A stretch of 64,000 nt of DNA from Catenulispora sp. EB89 (GCF_041261445.1 NZ_JBGCCU010000023.1:124001-188000), one strand, 5' to 3'; positions 8,997 through 18,323 are shown, counted from the first letter of the stretch. A program made the numbers and translations. The notes: a model not told the origin generated them from the letters alone.

Positions 8997-10934
8997 TCAA
9001 CCGCCGGTGTACTGCACCGTCACCTCGTCGAGGTTCAGGTAGTCGCTGCTGCCCTTCGTCGAATCGTAGATGACCGAGAGGGTGTTGCTCCCGGCGTTCA
9101 AGTGCACACCGCTCAGCGTCACCGTGTTCCACGTCGACCACGATGCCGTCCCCGGGAACGCCAGGTTGTCCGTCACGTCGGCGCCGTCGACGTAGATGTA
9201 GCGCGAGGCGTTCCCGGCCGCTGCCGCGTACCGGAACGTCACCGTGTACGTCCCGCTGCGGCTGACGTTCGGGCTCAGGTCCACCCACTGCCCGTCGGCG
9301 TTCCAGCCGGCCAGGTAGCCGGTTCCGGTGTAACCGGCGTTGGAGGACTCCAGCCCGATGCCGCCGTGCAGCACCCCGTTTTCGGCCTGGAGCTGGTAGC
9401 TCAGCCGCATCGAGTCGAGGTTGAGGTAGTTCGAGCTGCCCGCTCCCGAGGAGTACGCGATGGTGACCTCGTTGTACCCCTGGTTCAGTGCGACGCCGTT
9501 CAGCGTCACCGTCGACCAGTTCGACCATCCGCCGGTGCCGGGGAACAACTGGTTCCCGGCGACCACCGAGCCGTTGACCGAGATCTGCCGGGTGGCGTTC
9601 CCGGCTCCTCCGGCGTAGCGCAGCGCCATCTCGTAGGCGCCCGCGGCCGGGGCCTGCACCTCGAAGGTCACCGACTGTCCGTCGGTGTTCCAGCCGGCCA
9701 GGTAGCCGCGGCCGGAGAAGCCGGAGTTGGTGCTCTCCGAGTTGAGGTTCGTGGTGCGCGCGTTCGTCGCCTGATACGTGGCGAAGCCGGGCTGCGGGCC
9801 CGACGTGCCGTCCGGCGCGACCACCGCGGCGGCGCTGGCCATCGCCCCGGCCGTCAGCGACTGCAGGTACGCGCTTCCGGTCGGCTGCGACCAGTCCGGG
9901 CCGACCAGGCTGTCCGCGGAGCGGCGCTGGTTCCAGCCCTGATTGACGTTCATCTGCAGGAACGGCAGGTACTGCGTCTGTCCGTGCGCGCTGACCAGAT
10001 GCGCGAGGTTGCGGATCAGGACGGTCTTGAAGCCGCCGGCGTCGTCGACGCCCTCGTAGTCCAGCGTCCCGGCGTTGGTCAGGTACGTCGTGGCCCACGA
10101 GCCCGCGGCGTTCGCGTCCGCCAGGTACGTCGAGTTGTTGGTCGCCGTGTACAGCGCGTCCGCCGCGCCGATGTAGGCCCCGAAGTTGTACGTGAAGTCC
10201 CACTTCGCCACGCCGGTGCCGTCGACGTGGTCGTAGACGTGGCCGTTGGACTGCAACGTCGACTTCATCCAGGAGTACAGGCCCTGCGCGTCGGTGAGGT
10301 ACGTCGTGTTGCCGGTGTCCTTGTAGATCATCGCCGCGGCCTCGGCGGCCGGGGCGCTGGAGGCGACGTTCTTCTGGTTCTGCAGGTTGCGCTGCCACCA
10401 GATGCCGCCGCCGTACGTGGTGTCCTGGTAGGCGTAGACGGAGTTGAACAGGTTCTCGGCCGTGGTGAGGTACTGGTTCTCGCCGGTGATGCCGTACGCG
10501 CGCGCCGAGGCCAGGGCCCACCAGCCCAGGTCGTCGTTGAAGTTGGTGCTGAAGGTCGGGTAGAAGGCCGTGAAGCCGGTGTAGACGTCGTCGATCATCT
10601 GGCGGTAGGCGGGATCGCCGGTCGCCTGGTAGGCGTCCATGACGGTTTCCCAGTTCTGCGCCTCCCACCAGAAGTCCGAGTACAGCCCGCCGTCGGGGCC
10701 GTAGGCGTGCTGGGAGTGGACCTGGTGGTCGCTGTTGCAGAAGAAGTACTTCGCGGTCGGGTCCCAGAACGCCGAGACGAACGCGGACATCGCGGCGCTC
10801 GCGTCCGAGGAGGTGGCGGCGTGCGCCGGGGCGGGGGCCGCGACCGCCAGGCCGGTGCCGGCGAGGGCGCTGACCAGGCCGGTCACGGCCGCCGCGCGGA
10901 TTCTTGAGCGGATTCTGGAGCGGAGTCTTCGCAT
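8997..10934 (-). CDS. Secreted GH76 endo-alpha-1,6-mannanase-like enzyme with two carbohydrate-binding modules
   Basis: The predicted activity is endo-hydrolysis of alpha-1,6-mannan backbones, such as the yeast cell-wall mannan core, outside the cell. Of 645 residues, 1-39 form a signal peptide with Arg-rich n-region and AHA cleavage site. The GH76 (alpha/alpha)6 domain follows, with the paired catalytic aspartates Asp134-Asp135 in FNDDLGWW. Two CBM35/CBM6-like modules occupy about 385-512 and 515-645, each with GYLAGWN.DGQ and NYLNLD-type motifs. ATG 10934 is followed directly by the signal peptide. The gene is divergent from the GntR-LacI regulator, and a TTGA-N6-TCAA palindrome lies in the shared intergenic region. 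Confidence 0.88.
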   Translation of the reverse strand: MRRLRSRIRSRIRAAAVTGLVSALAGTGLAVAAPAPAHAATSSDASAAMSAFVSAFWDPTAKYFFCNSDHQVHSQHAYGPDGGLYSDFWWEAQNWETVMDAYQATGDPAYRQMIDDVYTGFTAFYPTFSTNFNDDLGWWALASARAYGITGENQYLTTAENLFNSVYAYQDTTYGGGIWWQRNLQNQKNVASSAPAAEAAAMIYKDTGNTTYLTDAQGLYSWMKSTLQSNGHVYDHVDGTGVAKWDFTYNFGAYIGAADALYTATNNSTYLADANAAGSWATTYLTNAGTLDYEGVDDAGGFKTVLIRNLAHLVSAHGQTQYLPFLQMNVNQGWNQRRSADSLVGPDWSQPTGSAYLQSLTAGAMASAAAVVAPDGTSGPQPGFATYQATNARTTNLNSESTNSGFSGRGYLAGWNTDGQSVTFEVQAPAAGAYEMALRYAGGAGNATRQISVNGSVVAGNQLFPGTGGWSNWSTVTLNGVALNQGYNEVTIAYSSGAGSSNYLNLDSMRLSYQLQAENGVLHGGIGLESSNAGYTGTGYLAGWNADGQWVDLSPNVSRSGTYTVTFRYAAAAGNASRYIYVDGADVTDNLAFPGTASWSTWNTVTLSGVHLNAGSNTLSVIYDSTKGSSDYLNLDEVTVQYTGG

Positions 10935-11011
10935 GATCCATCCAGCCCTTCGGTCGGGGGCCGGACCGGGGTCCGGGTCGGGGATTCGGTCAGCGCGACG
11001 GTACTCCCGAC

Positions 11012-11025
11012 TTGAGATATGTCAA
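11012..11025. promoter_or_regulatory. TTGA-N6-TCAA operator candidate between secreted GH76 and its regulator
   Basis: TTGAGATATGTCAA is a palindrome except for two internal positions. It sits 78 bases upstream of the GH76 start and 66 bases before the regulator start. A related element, TTGAATATATTCAG, precedes the GH125 operon. A second, partial half-site CGTCAACTTG follows within 15 bases. Confidence 0.6.
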
Positions 11026-11090
11026 CATGCGTCAACTTGGATCAGCTGCCCACGTCGTCCGTGACGACCGGTGAAGATAGGGTGACTGGA

Positions 11091-12302
11091 ATGACGCGGC
11101 CGCTGCTCTACGAGACCATCGTCGACCACCTCCTCGACGAGCTCAGAGCAGGCGAACTGGTGCCCGGCGGCCGGGTCCCGTCGGAGACCGAGCTCGCCAC
11201 CGCGTTCGACGTCAGCCGCGTCACCGCCAAGAGCGCGCTCGAAGTCCTGCGGCAGGCCGGGATCGTGGAGCGGCTGCGCGGCAAGGGCTCGTTCGTCGTC
11301 CCCGCGCCCCCGGACCTCGACGGGGTCAGCGCCCAAGACCTGGCCGAACGGTCCGAGGGGGAGCCCGCGCCGGCCGCGGCCGGCACCGCCTCCCGCCGCC
11401 GCAAGCCCGACGGTGACGTCGACCAGGCCATCGCCTTCCTGCTCCCGGACTTCTCCGAGTCCTACGGCCTGGACCTGCTGACCTCCGTGGAGCAGGCGTG
11501 CTCCGCGGCGGGCATCGACCTGATCCTCCGCCGCACCCGCGGCAGCCAGCGCGAGGAGGAACTCGCCATCGAGCGGCTGCGCGCCGCCGGAACCGTCGAC
11601 GGCCTGCTGGTCTTCCCCGTCCACGGCGAGTTCCACAACGCCAGCCTCCTGCGCCTGGTCCTCGACGGGATCCCGCTGGTCCTGGTCGACCGCTCCCTCG
11701 ACGGCATCGCCGCCAGCACCGTCCACACCGACGGCGTCGCCGCCGCCCAGGCGCTCACCGAGGCGCTGATCCGCCGCGGCCACACCGAGATCTGCTTCGC
11801 CTCCCCGGCCCCCTCCCACACCTCCACGATCGAGCAGCGCCTCGACGGCTTCCGCCGCGCCCTGGCCGCCCACAAACTCGGCCCCGACGCCCACCGCCTG
11901 ACCGACCTCGTCAGCACCCTGCCGGGCGCCCTCACCACCGAGAACATCCGCCACGACGTGGCCGAGGTGCGCCGCTTCCTGGACGCCGCACCGCAGGTGA
12001 CGGCCTTTGTCGCCAGCGAGTACAACCTCGCGCGCGTGATCGCGCTGGCCGTGGCCGAGCACGCCGGGCACGCCGGGCACGCCGGGCACGCCGGGCAGCC
12101 CGCGACCGGCGAGCAGGCAGCCCTGCCCGAGATCGCGTGCTTCGACTCCCCGGTGGACCCCTTCGCCCCGCCGCGCTTCCTGCACGTCCGCCAGGACCAG
12201 GCCGAGATGGGCCGCCGCGCCGTGGAGCTCCTGCGTGCGCAGCTGGCTGGCCAGACCGCGCCCGTCCGCGCACTCGTCCCCTTCACCATCGTCGAGCCCT
12301 GA
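11091..12302 (+). CDS. GntR-LacI hybrid (AraR-type) transcriptional regulator
   Basis: The N-terminal winged helix (about 1-75: LLYETIVDHLLDEL, VPSETELATAFDVSRVTAKS, RLRGKGSF) is GntR-type. The C-terminal part (from about 110) is a LacI/periplasmic-binding-protein sensor with VFPVHGEFH, DRSLDGIAASTVHTDGVAAA and the DGFRRAL block. This architecture matches AraR-like sugar-responsive repressors. ATG 11091 gives the normal GntR N-terminus; the frame extends to 11019 but adds no domain. The protein has 403 residues, and four 9-base repeats encode a GHAGHAGHAG insert near residue 325. It probably senses a mannan-derived sugar and controls the flanking GH76 and GH125 promoters. Confidence 0.87.
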   Translation: MTRPLLYETIVDHLLDELRAGELVPGGRVPSETELATAFDVSRVTAKSALEVLRQAGIVERLRGKGSFVVPAPPDLDGVSAQDLAERSEGEPAPAAAGTASRRRKPDGDVDQAIAFLLPDFSESYGLDLLTSVEQACSAAGIDLILRRTRGSQREEELAIERLRAAGTVDGLLVFPVHGEFHNASLLRLVLDGIPLVLVDRSLDGIAASTVHTDGVAAAQALTEALIRRGHTEICFASPAPSHTSTIEQRLDGFRRALAAHKLGPDAHRLTDLVSTLPGALTTENIRHDVAEVRRFLDAAPQVTAFVASEYNLARVIALAVAEHAGHAGHAGHAGQPATGEQAALPEIACFDSPVDPFAPPRFLHVRQDQAEMGRRAVELLRAQLAGQTAPVRALVPFTIVEP

Positions 12303-12319
12303 CCCTTCCCGCGCCGCGC

Positions 12320-12379
12320 CCGAGATGGGCCGCCGCGCCGGTCCGCGCGCTCGTGCCCTTCACCATCATCGAACCCTGA
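12320..12379 (+). pseudogene. Remnant of a second regulator 3' end
   Basis: Bases 12320-12340 repeat 12202-12222 exactly, and 12341-12379 match 12264-12302 with four changes in 39. The second copy still ends in a stop codon. Three changes are synonymous third-base changes and one gives Val to Ile, so it diverged as coding DNA. It looks like the tail of a tandem regulator paralogue whose body was deleted. Confidence 0.7.
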
Positions 12380-12482
12380 CATTTCACCCCCTGACCCCGC
12401 GCATGATCGCTCCGGATTGCGCGGGGGTTACCCGTTGCGCTCGCGCCACGCCCGGGTCTATCCTCCCGACACATCCAGTAGA

Positions 12483-12496
12483 TTGAATATATTCAG
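12483..12496. promoter_or_regulatory. Operator candidate in front of the GH125/ABC operon
   Basis: TTGAATATATTCAG contains the perfect 12-bp palindrome TGAATATATTCA and ends seven bases before the GTG start. It has the same half-site spacing as the TTGA-N6-TCAA element upstream of the secreted GH76. Its TATATT core could also act as a -10 box, which would make the transcript nearly leaderless. Confidence 0.6.
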
Positions 12497-12502
12497 TTAG
12501 GT

Positions 12503-13978
12503 GTGATCGTGGAGCACGGTGCGGCCGGACTGCAGGACCTCCAGCGGCGGGTGACCGAGGCCGTCGGCGGCGACCCGAGGGCCGCGGTGATCGTCACCCG
12601 GTTCCTGACCGAGGTGCGCGAGCGGACCGCGCGGTACCTGGACGACGGCACGGTCTTCCTGCTCACCGGCGACATTCCGGCGATGTGGCTGCGGGATTCC
12701 GCGGCGCAGGTGCTGCCCTTCCTCCGGCTGCGCGAGGTGCTGCCGCTGGCGCAGTCGTTCGTCATCGGTGTGCTGCGGCGGCAGCTCGCTTACATCGCGG
12801 TGGATCCGTATGCGAACGCCTTCAACGTGCGGCCCGACGGCGCCGGCCACGGTACCGACGTCACCGCCGCCAACCCCTGGGTCTGGGAGCGCAAGTACGA
12901 GGTCGACTCGCTGTGCTACCCGCTCTGGCTCGCGCACCTCGCCTGGCGCGCCTACGGCCGCGACGACTTCCTCGACGAGGCGTTCTGGACCGCCGCCGAA
13001 GCCGTCCTGACCACCTGGGAGACCGAGCTCGACCACGAGGCCGCCTCCGCCTACCGCTTCCAGCGCTTCGACGCGCCGGCCTCCGACACCCTGGTCCGGG
13101 ACGGCCTCGGCCCGAAGACCGCGGTCACCGGCCTCACCTGGAGCGGCTTCCGCCCCAGCGACGACGCCGCGCGCTTCGGCTACAACGTCCCCGGCAACAT
13201 GTTCGCGGTCGTCGCGCTCGGCCAGCTCGCGGAGATCCTGACCCACAAGCCGGGCTCGGCGCTGCCCGACGACCGGCGCGCGGAGCTGCTGGCCCGCGCC
13301 GACGCGCTGCGCGAGTGCCTGCAGACCGGCATCGCCGAGCACGCCGTCGTCGACGACCCGGTCACCGGACCGCGCTGGGCCTACGAGGTCGACGGTCTCG
13401 GCGGTGTCCTGGAGACGGACGACGCCAACGTCCCGAGCCTGCTCGCCCTCCCGCTGCTCGGCTACTGCGCCGCCGACGACCCGACGTATCTCGCGACCCG
13501 CGCCTTCGTCCTCAGCGAGCGCAACCCGGCCTACGTCGCCGGCCGCGCCGCCTCCGGGGTCGGCAGCCCGCACACCCCGCCCGGCCACGTCTGGCCGATC
13601 GCGATCGCCGTCGCCGCGCTCACCAGCGGCGACCGCGCCGAACAGCGCGCCGCCATCGCCACCCTGCTGGCCACCGACGCCGGCACCACCCGCGTCCACG
13701 AGTCGTTCCACGCGGACGACCCGCGGATCTGGACCCGGGAGTGGTTCTCCTGGGCCGAGGCCATGTTCACCGAACTCGTCCTCGACTACTGCGGCTACGC
13801 CCCGGTCGGCGACATCCCGATCGGCACCGTCCCGGCCAGCTACGTCACGGTCGGCAGCGCTTCCGTCGGCACCGTCTCCGCCGGCGGTGCCGCGCTCGGC
13901 AACGCCTCCCCCCGCGGCCCGCGAGCCGGAGCCCCCACCAGCCACCTCCCGTCGGAAGGAGTCAGCGATGGCCGCTGA
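12503..13978 (+). CDS. GH125 exo-alpha-1,6-mannosidase
   Basis: A cytoplasmic, metal-independent alpha-mannosidase that would trim imported alpha-1,6-manno-oligosaccharides. It has 491 residues and no signal peptide. The GH125 block GDIPAMWLRDSAAQVLPF is at about 55-72, followed by NPWVWERKYEVDSLCYPLWL and the C-terminal REWFSWAEAMFTEL region that contains the likely catalytic Glu. The GTG at 12503 has only a weak TTAGG upstream. The C-terminal 45 residues (SYVTVGSASVGTVSAGG and onward) are low-complexity and probably not part of the fold. Its stop overlaps the start of the permease gene, so translation is coupled. Confidence 0.9.
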   Translation: MIVEHGAAGLQDLQRRVTEAVGGDPRAAVIVTRFLTEVRERTARYLDDGTVFLLTGDIPAMWLRDSAAQVLPFLRLREVLPLAQSFVIGVLRRQLAYIAVDPYANAFNVRPDGAGHGTDVTAANPWVWERKYEVDSLCYPLWLAHLAWRAYGRDDFLDEAFWTAAEAVLTTWETELDHEAASAYRFQRFDAPASDTLVRDGLGPKTAVTGLTWSGFRPSDDAARFGYNVPGNMFAVVALGQLAEILTHKPGSALPDDRRAELLARADALRECLQTGIAEHAVVDDPVTGPRWAYEVDGLGGVLETDDANVPSLLALPLLGYCAADDPTYLATRAFVLSERNPAYVAGRAASGVGSPHTPPGHVWPIAIAVAALTSGDRAEQRAAIATLLATDAGTTRVHESFHADDPRIWTREWFSWAEAMFTELVLDYCGYAPVGDIPIGTVPASYVTVGSASVGTVSAGGAALGNASPRGPRAGAPTSHLPSEGVSDGR

Positions 13979-14909
13979 CATCGAGGCGATATCCGCCGCC
14001 GCGGCCGACGCCCACACGCCGCACGGCCGCCGCGTCCGCGACACCCGGCGCTCCGAGCGCCGCGCCGCCACGCTGTTCATGACCCTGCCGGTCCTGCTGT
14101 TCGTGCTCTTCGTCCTGCTGCCGGTGGTCATGGCGGCGGTGCTCAGCTTCACCGACTACGACGTCATCAGCAGCATGAACTGGGTCGGCTTCAAGAACTA
14201 CACCGACCTGATCCACGACCCGTTCTTCACCAAGGCGCTGGAGAACACGGTCTTCTACACCCTGATGTACGTCCCGCTCGGCATCGTGGTCGCGCTGGCG
14301 ACGGCGCTGCTGCTGAACCGCAAAGTCCGCGCGGCGAAGTACTTCCGCGTCATGTTCTACATCCCGGTGATCTCCTCGACCGTGGCCACCGCCTCGATCT
14401 GGTACTGGATGCTGAACCCGCAGCACGGCCTGATCAACGTGATCCTCGGCGAGTTCGGGGTGAACGGCCCGGCCTGGCTCTACGACTCCAACTGGGCGAT
14501 GCCGGCGATCGTGCTGATGTCGGTCTGGGCCGGCTTCGGCACCAACATGGTCATCTATCTGGCCGGCCTGCAGAACATCCCCAAAGAGCTGATAGAGAGC
14601 GCCCGCACCGAGGGCGCGAACAGCTGGCAGGTCTTCCGGTACGTGACGCTCCCGGCCCTGACCAAGACCACGATGCTGGTCACCACGCTGCTGATCATCG
14701 CCGCGTTCCAGGTCTTTGACCAGGCCTACGTGCTGACCAAGGGCGGTCCCGGCAACTCCACGGTGACCCTCGTCTACTACATCTACGACCGCGGCTTCGG
14801 TGCGCTGAAGATGGGCTACGCCTCCGCGATCTCCTTCGTGCTGTTCGCGATCATCCTGGCGGTCTCGCTGGTGAACGCGCGGCTGGTGAACAAGGCGGGC
14901 GACCAGTGA
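13968..14909 (+). CDS. Sugar ABC transporter permease (MalF/UgpA type)
   Basis: The first membrane subunit of a carbohydrate importer: 313 residues and six predicted helices, beginning with LFMTLPVLLFVLFVLLPVVM. The EAA loop is ELIESARTEGANSWQVFRYV, the ATPase-docking motif. ATG 13968 follows GAAGGAGTC and overlaps the GH125 stop by 11 bases. The GTGA overlap with the next permease shows tight operon organisation. No ATPase is encoded nearby, so a shared MsiK-type ATPase elsewhere is expected. Confidence 0.92.
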   Translation: MAADIEAISAAAADAHTPHGRRVRDTRRSERRAATLFMTLPVLLFVLFVLLPVVMAAVLSFTDYDVISSMNWVGFKNYTDLIHDPFFTKALENTVFYTLMYVPLGIVVALATALLLNRKVRAAKYFRVMFYIPVISSTVATASIWYWMLNPQHGLINVILGEFGVNGPAWLYDSNWAMPAIVLMSVWAGFGTNMVIYLAGLQNIPKELIESARTEGANSWQVFRYVTLPALTKTTMLVTTLLIIAAFQVFDQAYVLTKGGPGNSTVTLVYYIYDRGFGALKMGYASAISFVLFAIILAVSLVNARLVNKAGDQ

Positions 14910-15781
14910 ACAACACCCTGATACGCCGCAAGCTCGGCGCCGTGCTGTGGTGGATCGCCGCGACCGTGGTCGCCGTCTCCACCGTCCTGCCGCTGCTGTG
15001 GACGCTCTCCACGTCTCTGAAGCCGGCCGGCGACATCGTCGCCAGCGGCTTCGGCCTGATCCCCAAACACTGGACGTTCGGCAACTACACGAGCGTGTTC
15101 CACACCGTGCCGATGCTCCGGTACGCGCTGAACTCGCTGCTGATCGCGGTGGTCGGCGTCGTCACCAACCTGTTCTTCGGCTCCCTGGCCGGCTACACGC
15201 TGGCCAAGCTCCACCTGCGCGGGAAGCGCATCATCTTCTCCGCGTACGTGGCCTCGATGATGATCCCGGGCACCGTCACGATGGTCCCGCAGTTCCTCAT
15301 CCTCCGGTACTTCCCGCTGGCCGGCGGCAACGACATCCTCGGCAACGGCGGCAGCGGATTCCTCGACAGCTACTGGGCCGTCATCCTGCCCGGCGCGATC
15401 GGCGCCTTCGCGGTGTTCTTCATGAAGCAGGTCTTCGAGTCGCTGCCGGACGACCTGGCCGCCGCCGCGCGCATCGACGGCGCCTCGGAGTTCGGCATCT
15501 ACTTCAAGATCTATGTCCCGCTGGCCCGTGCCGCGCTGTCCGTGCTCGGCATCCTCACCTTCCAGGCCGGCTGGAACGCCTTCATGTGGCCGCTGATCGT
15601 CCTGAACTCCCCGGACAAGATGACCATCCAGGTCGGGCTGTCCGGGCTGGTCACCAACTACAGCTCGCAGACCGGGCCGCTGATGGCGGGCACGATCGTG
15701 GCCAGCCTGCCGGTTCTGGTGATCTTCATGTTCGCGCAGCGCTGGATGGTCGACAACCTGGCGACCAGCGGCGGCAAGTAG
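14906..15781 (+). CDS. Sugar ABC transporter permease (MalG/UgpE type)
   Basis: The second membrane subunit, 291 residues, starting at GTG 14906 inside the stop of the previous gene. It has six helices and the EAA loop around ESLPDDLAAAARIDGASEFG. FQAGWNAFMWPLIVL and the C-terminal FMFAQRWMVDNLATSGGK are typical of CUT1 permeases. It would form a heterodimer with the upstream permease to import oligosaccharides released by the secreted mannanase. Confidence 0.92.
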   Translation: MNNTLIRRKLGAVLWWIAATVVAVSTVLPLLWTLSTSLKPAGDIVASGFGLIPKHWTFGNYTSVFHTVPMLRYALNSLLIAVVGVVTNLFFGSLAGYTLAKLHLRGKRIIFSAYVASMMIPGTVTMVPQFLILRYFPLAGGNDILGNGGSGFLDSYWAVILPGAIGAFAVFFMKQVFESLPDDLAAAARIDGASEFGIYFKIYVPLARAALSVLGILTFQAGWNAFMWPLIVLNSPDKMTIQVGLSGLVTNYSSQTGPLMAGTIVASLPVLVIFMFAQRWMVDNLATSGGK

Positions 15782-15836
15782 TACGGCACGTCGGCACTTC
15801 GGCACGACCTCCCTCACCTCACCCAGGAGAACCGTG

Positions 15837-17144
15837 ATGAACCAGAACCATCCAGCCCTGCCTTCAGCCAGCTCAGTCTCCCGCCGCGGCCTGCTGCGCG
15901 GCGGCGTCGCCGGCGCGCTCGGCCTGGCCGCCGCGCCGCTGCTCGCCGCGTGCGGCTCGTCCAAGTCCGGCTCCGGATCCGGCGGGGGCGGCGTCAAGAA
16001 CATCACCATGTGGGGGTCGTTCAACGGCGACCAGGTCAAGCAGATCAACACCCAGCTGGCCGCGTTCAACAGCAGCCAGACCTCGGTGCACGTGACCTAC
16101 CAGGCGCAGGACATCGTCGAGACCAAGCTGCTGACGGCGATCGCCTCGGGGACCAACATCCCGGACGTGGTGCTCTGGGACCGCTACCAGACCTCGCTGT
16201 ACGCGCCGAAGGGCGCGCTGTCCGCGATCGACGACCTGATCGCCCGGGACAAGGTCGACACGAGCGACTTCTTCCCGGCGCCCTACGGCGAGATGACCGT
16301 CGGCGGCAAGCAGTACGGCCTGCCGATGCTCGTCGACAACCGCTCCCTGGTCTACAACAAGACGATGCTCGACAAGGCCGGCATCAAGCCGCCGACCACG
16401 TGGGAGGAACTGGCCACCGCGGCCCAGGTGCTGACCCAGCGGGACAGCGGCGGCAAGCTCAAGGTGGCCGGCTTCGCGCTGGACGACCCGGGCCTGTTCA
16501 ACGTCTGGATCCTGCAGGCCGGCGGCCAGATGTTGTCCGCGGACAAGAAGACCACGGCCTTCGACGGCCCGGCGGGCCAGGCCGTGCTGGCGTTCTGGGA
16601 CGACCTGCTCCACAACAAGAAGGTGTACGAACTCGGATTCGCCCAGGGCGTCGACGGCTTCGGCACCGGCCAGATCGCCATGAAGTACGACGGCCCCTGG
16701 AACATGCCGCAGTACGACGCGATCAGCGGCTTCGAGTACGGCGTGGTCCCGCCGCCGACCGGGCCCGGCGGCAAGGGCGCCATCACCGGCGGCTTCGGCC
16801 TGGTGATCCCGGCGCAGGCCAAGCACCGGGACGCGGCGTGGGAGTTCGTGAAGTGGTGGACCACGGTCCCGGCCAACGGCGTGGCGTTCGCCAAGATCGG
16901 CAGCTGGCTGCCGGGGTCGGTGAAGGCGAGTCAGGACCCGTACTTCGGCAGCGGGCACTGGCCGGCGTTCGTGCAGACCGAGAGCTTCGCCGTGGTGCGG
17001 CCGAACGTGCCCGGCTACAGCGACGTCGAGGGCAAGGCTCTGGAACCGCAGCTGCAGAACTGGATGTCGGGGAAGACGGACGCCGCTTCCGCGTTGAAGA
17101 ACGCGGCGAGCCAGGGCGACCAGATCCTCGCCAAGGGCGTGTGA
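15837..17144 (+). CDS. Extracellular sugar-binding lipoprotein of the ABC importer
   Basis: The solute receptor for the importer, 435 residues. ATG 15837 is preferred over GTG 15834 because AGGAG lies seven bases upstream. The N-terminus has a Tat-like SRRGLLRGG and the lipobox LLAAC with Cys39, so the protein is exported and lipid-anchored. A Gly/Ser linker follows, then a family-1 solute-binding fold (ITMWGSFNG, DVVLWDRYQT, YGLPMLVDNRSLVYNK, GFGTGQIAMKYDGPWN). It probably binds alpha-1,6-manno-oligosaccharides, inferred from context. Confidence 0.92.
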   Translation: MNQNHPALPSASSVSRRGLLRGGVAGALGLAAAPLLAACGSSKSGSGSGGGGVKNITMWGSFNGDQVKQINTQLAAFNSSQTSVHVTYQAQDIVETKLLTAIASGTNIPDVVLWDRYQTSLYAPKGALSAIDDLIARDKVDTSDFFPAPYGEMTVGGKQYGLPMLVDNRSLVYNKTMLDKAGIKPPTTWEELATAAQVLTQRDSGGKLKVAGFALDDPGLFNVWILQAGGQMLSADKKTTAFDGPAGQAVLAFWDDLLHNKKVYELGFAQGVDGFGTGQIAMKYDGPWNMPQYDAISGFEYGVVPPPTGPGGKGAITGGFGLVIPAQAKHRDAAWEFVKWWTTVPANGVAFAKIGSWLPGSVKASQDPYFGSGHWPAFVQTESFAVVRPNVPGYSDVEGKALEPQLQNWMSGKTDAASALKNAASQGDQILAKGV

Positions 17145-17159
17145 GGACTCAAGCACCGT

Positions 17160-18212
17160 ATGAGCGAAACCACCGTGTCCGCCGCGCTGTGGGGGCAGCG
17201 CGCGGACCGCATCCAAGCAAGCCTGGACACCTACTTCGGCGCCGACGGCGAGCAGCTGCTCCACAACTGGCACCCGCTGCGGCCCGGAGACGACGACACC
17301 TTCAACTACTGGTGGCTCGCACACGCCCTGGAGGCGCGCCTCGACGCCTTCGAGCGGACCGGCGACCCGCGCTGGCGCGACGCCGCGGTCGCCGTGCGCG
17401 ACAACATCCTGGCCCGCAACCAGGGCTCGCTGTTCAACGACTACTTCGACGACATGCTCTGGTTCGGCATCGCGCTGCTGCGCCTGCACGAGGCCACCTC
17501 CGAGCGCCGGTACCTCGACGAGGCGGTCAAGATCTGGCACCACGTGCGCGACGCGGGCTGGAACGACGAGTGCGGCGGCGGGATCGCCTGGCGCAAACAG
17601 CAGCTCGGGTACAAGAACACGCCGTCCAACGGGACGTTCGTGATCCTCGGCGCCCGCCTGCACCGGGCCACCTGGGACACCGAGTACCAGGACTGGGCCC
17701 GCAAAACGCTCGAGTGGCTGGACCTGACCCTCCGCGGCGCCGACGGTTTCATCGAGGACGGCGTCAACCGGGAGAACGACGGCCGGGTCGACACGCAGTG
17801 GCGCTTCACCTACAACCAGGGCCTGTACATCGGGGCCTGCGTGGAGCTGGCGGCGGTCTCCGGCGACGCGTCGCTGCTGGATCGCGCGCGGGTCACGGCC
17901 AGGACGGCGTTCCGCGTACTGAGCGCGGACGGAGTCCTGCTCGACGACGGGACCGGCGGCGACGAGGGACTGTTCAAGGGGATCATGTACCGCTACGCCG
18001 GGCTGCTGGTCCAGGCCGATCCGTCGGCGACCGACATCCGGGAGCTGATTCTCGGCGCCGGGCAGGCGTTGTGGACGCACGCGCTCGCCGGCGACGCGCT
18101 GCTGGCCGGAATGGACTGGCGGACGCCGCTCCCGGCCGACGCGCATGTGCCGTACTCGGCGCAGCTCAGCGCGATCATCGGGACCGAGGTCTGCCGCCGG
18201 GTGGCCGGCTGA
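17160..18212 (+). CDS. Cytoplasmic GH76 alpha-1,6-mannanase-like enzyme
   Basis: A GH76 enzyme of 350 residues without a signal peptide. The (alpha/alpha)6 landmarks include FNYWWLAHALEARLDAFERTG, the catalytic pair Asp97-Asp98 in YFDDMLWF, GGGIAWRKQQLGYKN and DTQWRFTYNQGLYIGA. GAGGA lies about 12 bases before ATG 17160. It is the last gene of the GH125/ABC operon, 15 bases after the binding-protein gene. With no export signal it should act on imported oligosaccharides together with GH125. The two window GH76 proteins share the family core but differ in location and modules. Confidence 0.88.
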   Translation: MSETTVSAALWGQRADRIQASLDTYFGADGEQLLHNWHPLRPGDDDTFNYWWLAHALEARLDAFERTGDPRWRDAAVAVRDNILARNQGSLFNDYFDDMLWFGIALLRLHEATSERRYLDEAVKIWHHVRDAGWNDECGGGIAWRKQQLGYKNTPSNGTFVILGARLHRATWDTEYQDWARKTLEWLDLTLRGADGFIEDGVNRENDGRVDTQWRFTYNQGLYIGACVELAAVSGDASLLDRARVTARTAFRVLSADGVLLDDGTGGDEGLFKGIMYRYAGLLVQADPSATDIRELILGAGQALWTHALAGDALLAGMDWRTPLPADAHVPYSAQLSAIIGTEVCRRVAG

Positions 18213-18323
18213 GGCCGAGGGGCGGCTTCACGGCTTCGAGCCCGCATTGGCGATCCGCCAGCCAGTGCGGGGCGGAGGGCCTGGGCGGCGCGGGGGAGAC
18301 GCGGGGAGCCCGGGCGGGGGGTA

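Noticed and set aside
12059-12099. CACGCCGGG 9-base tandem repeat
   Set aside because: It is a coding microsatellite in the GntR-LacI regulator, encoding GHAGHAG.
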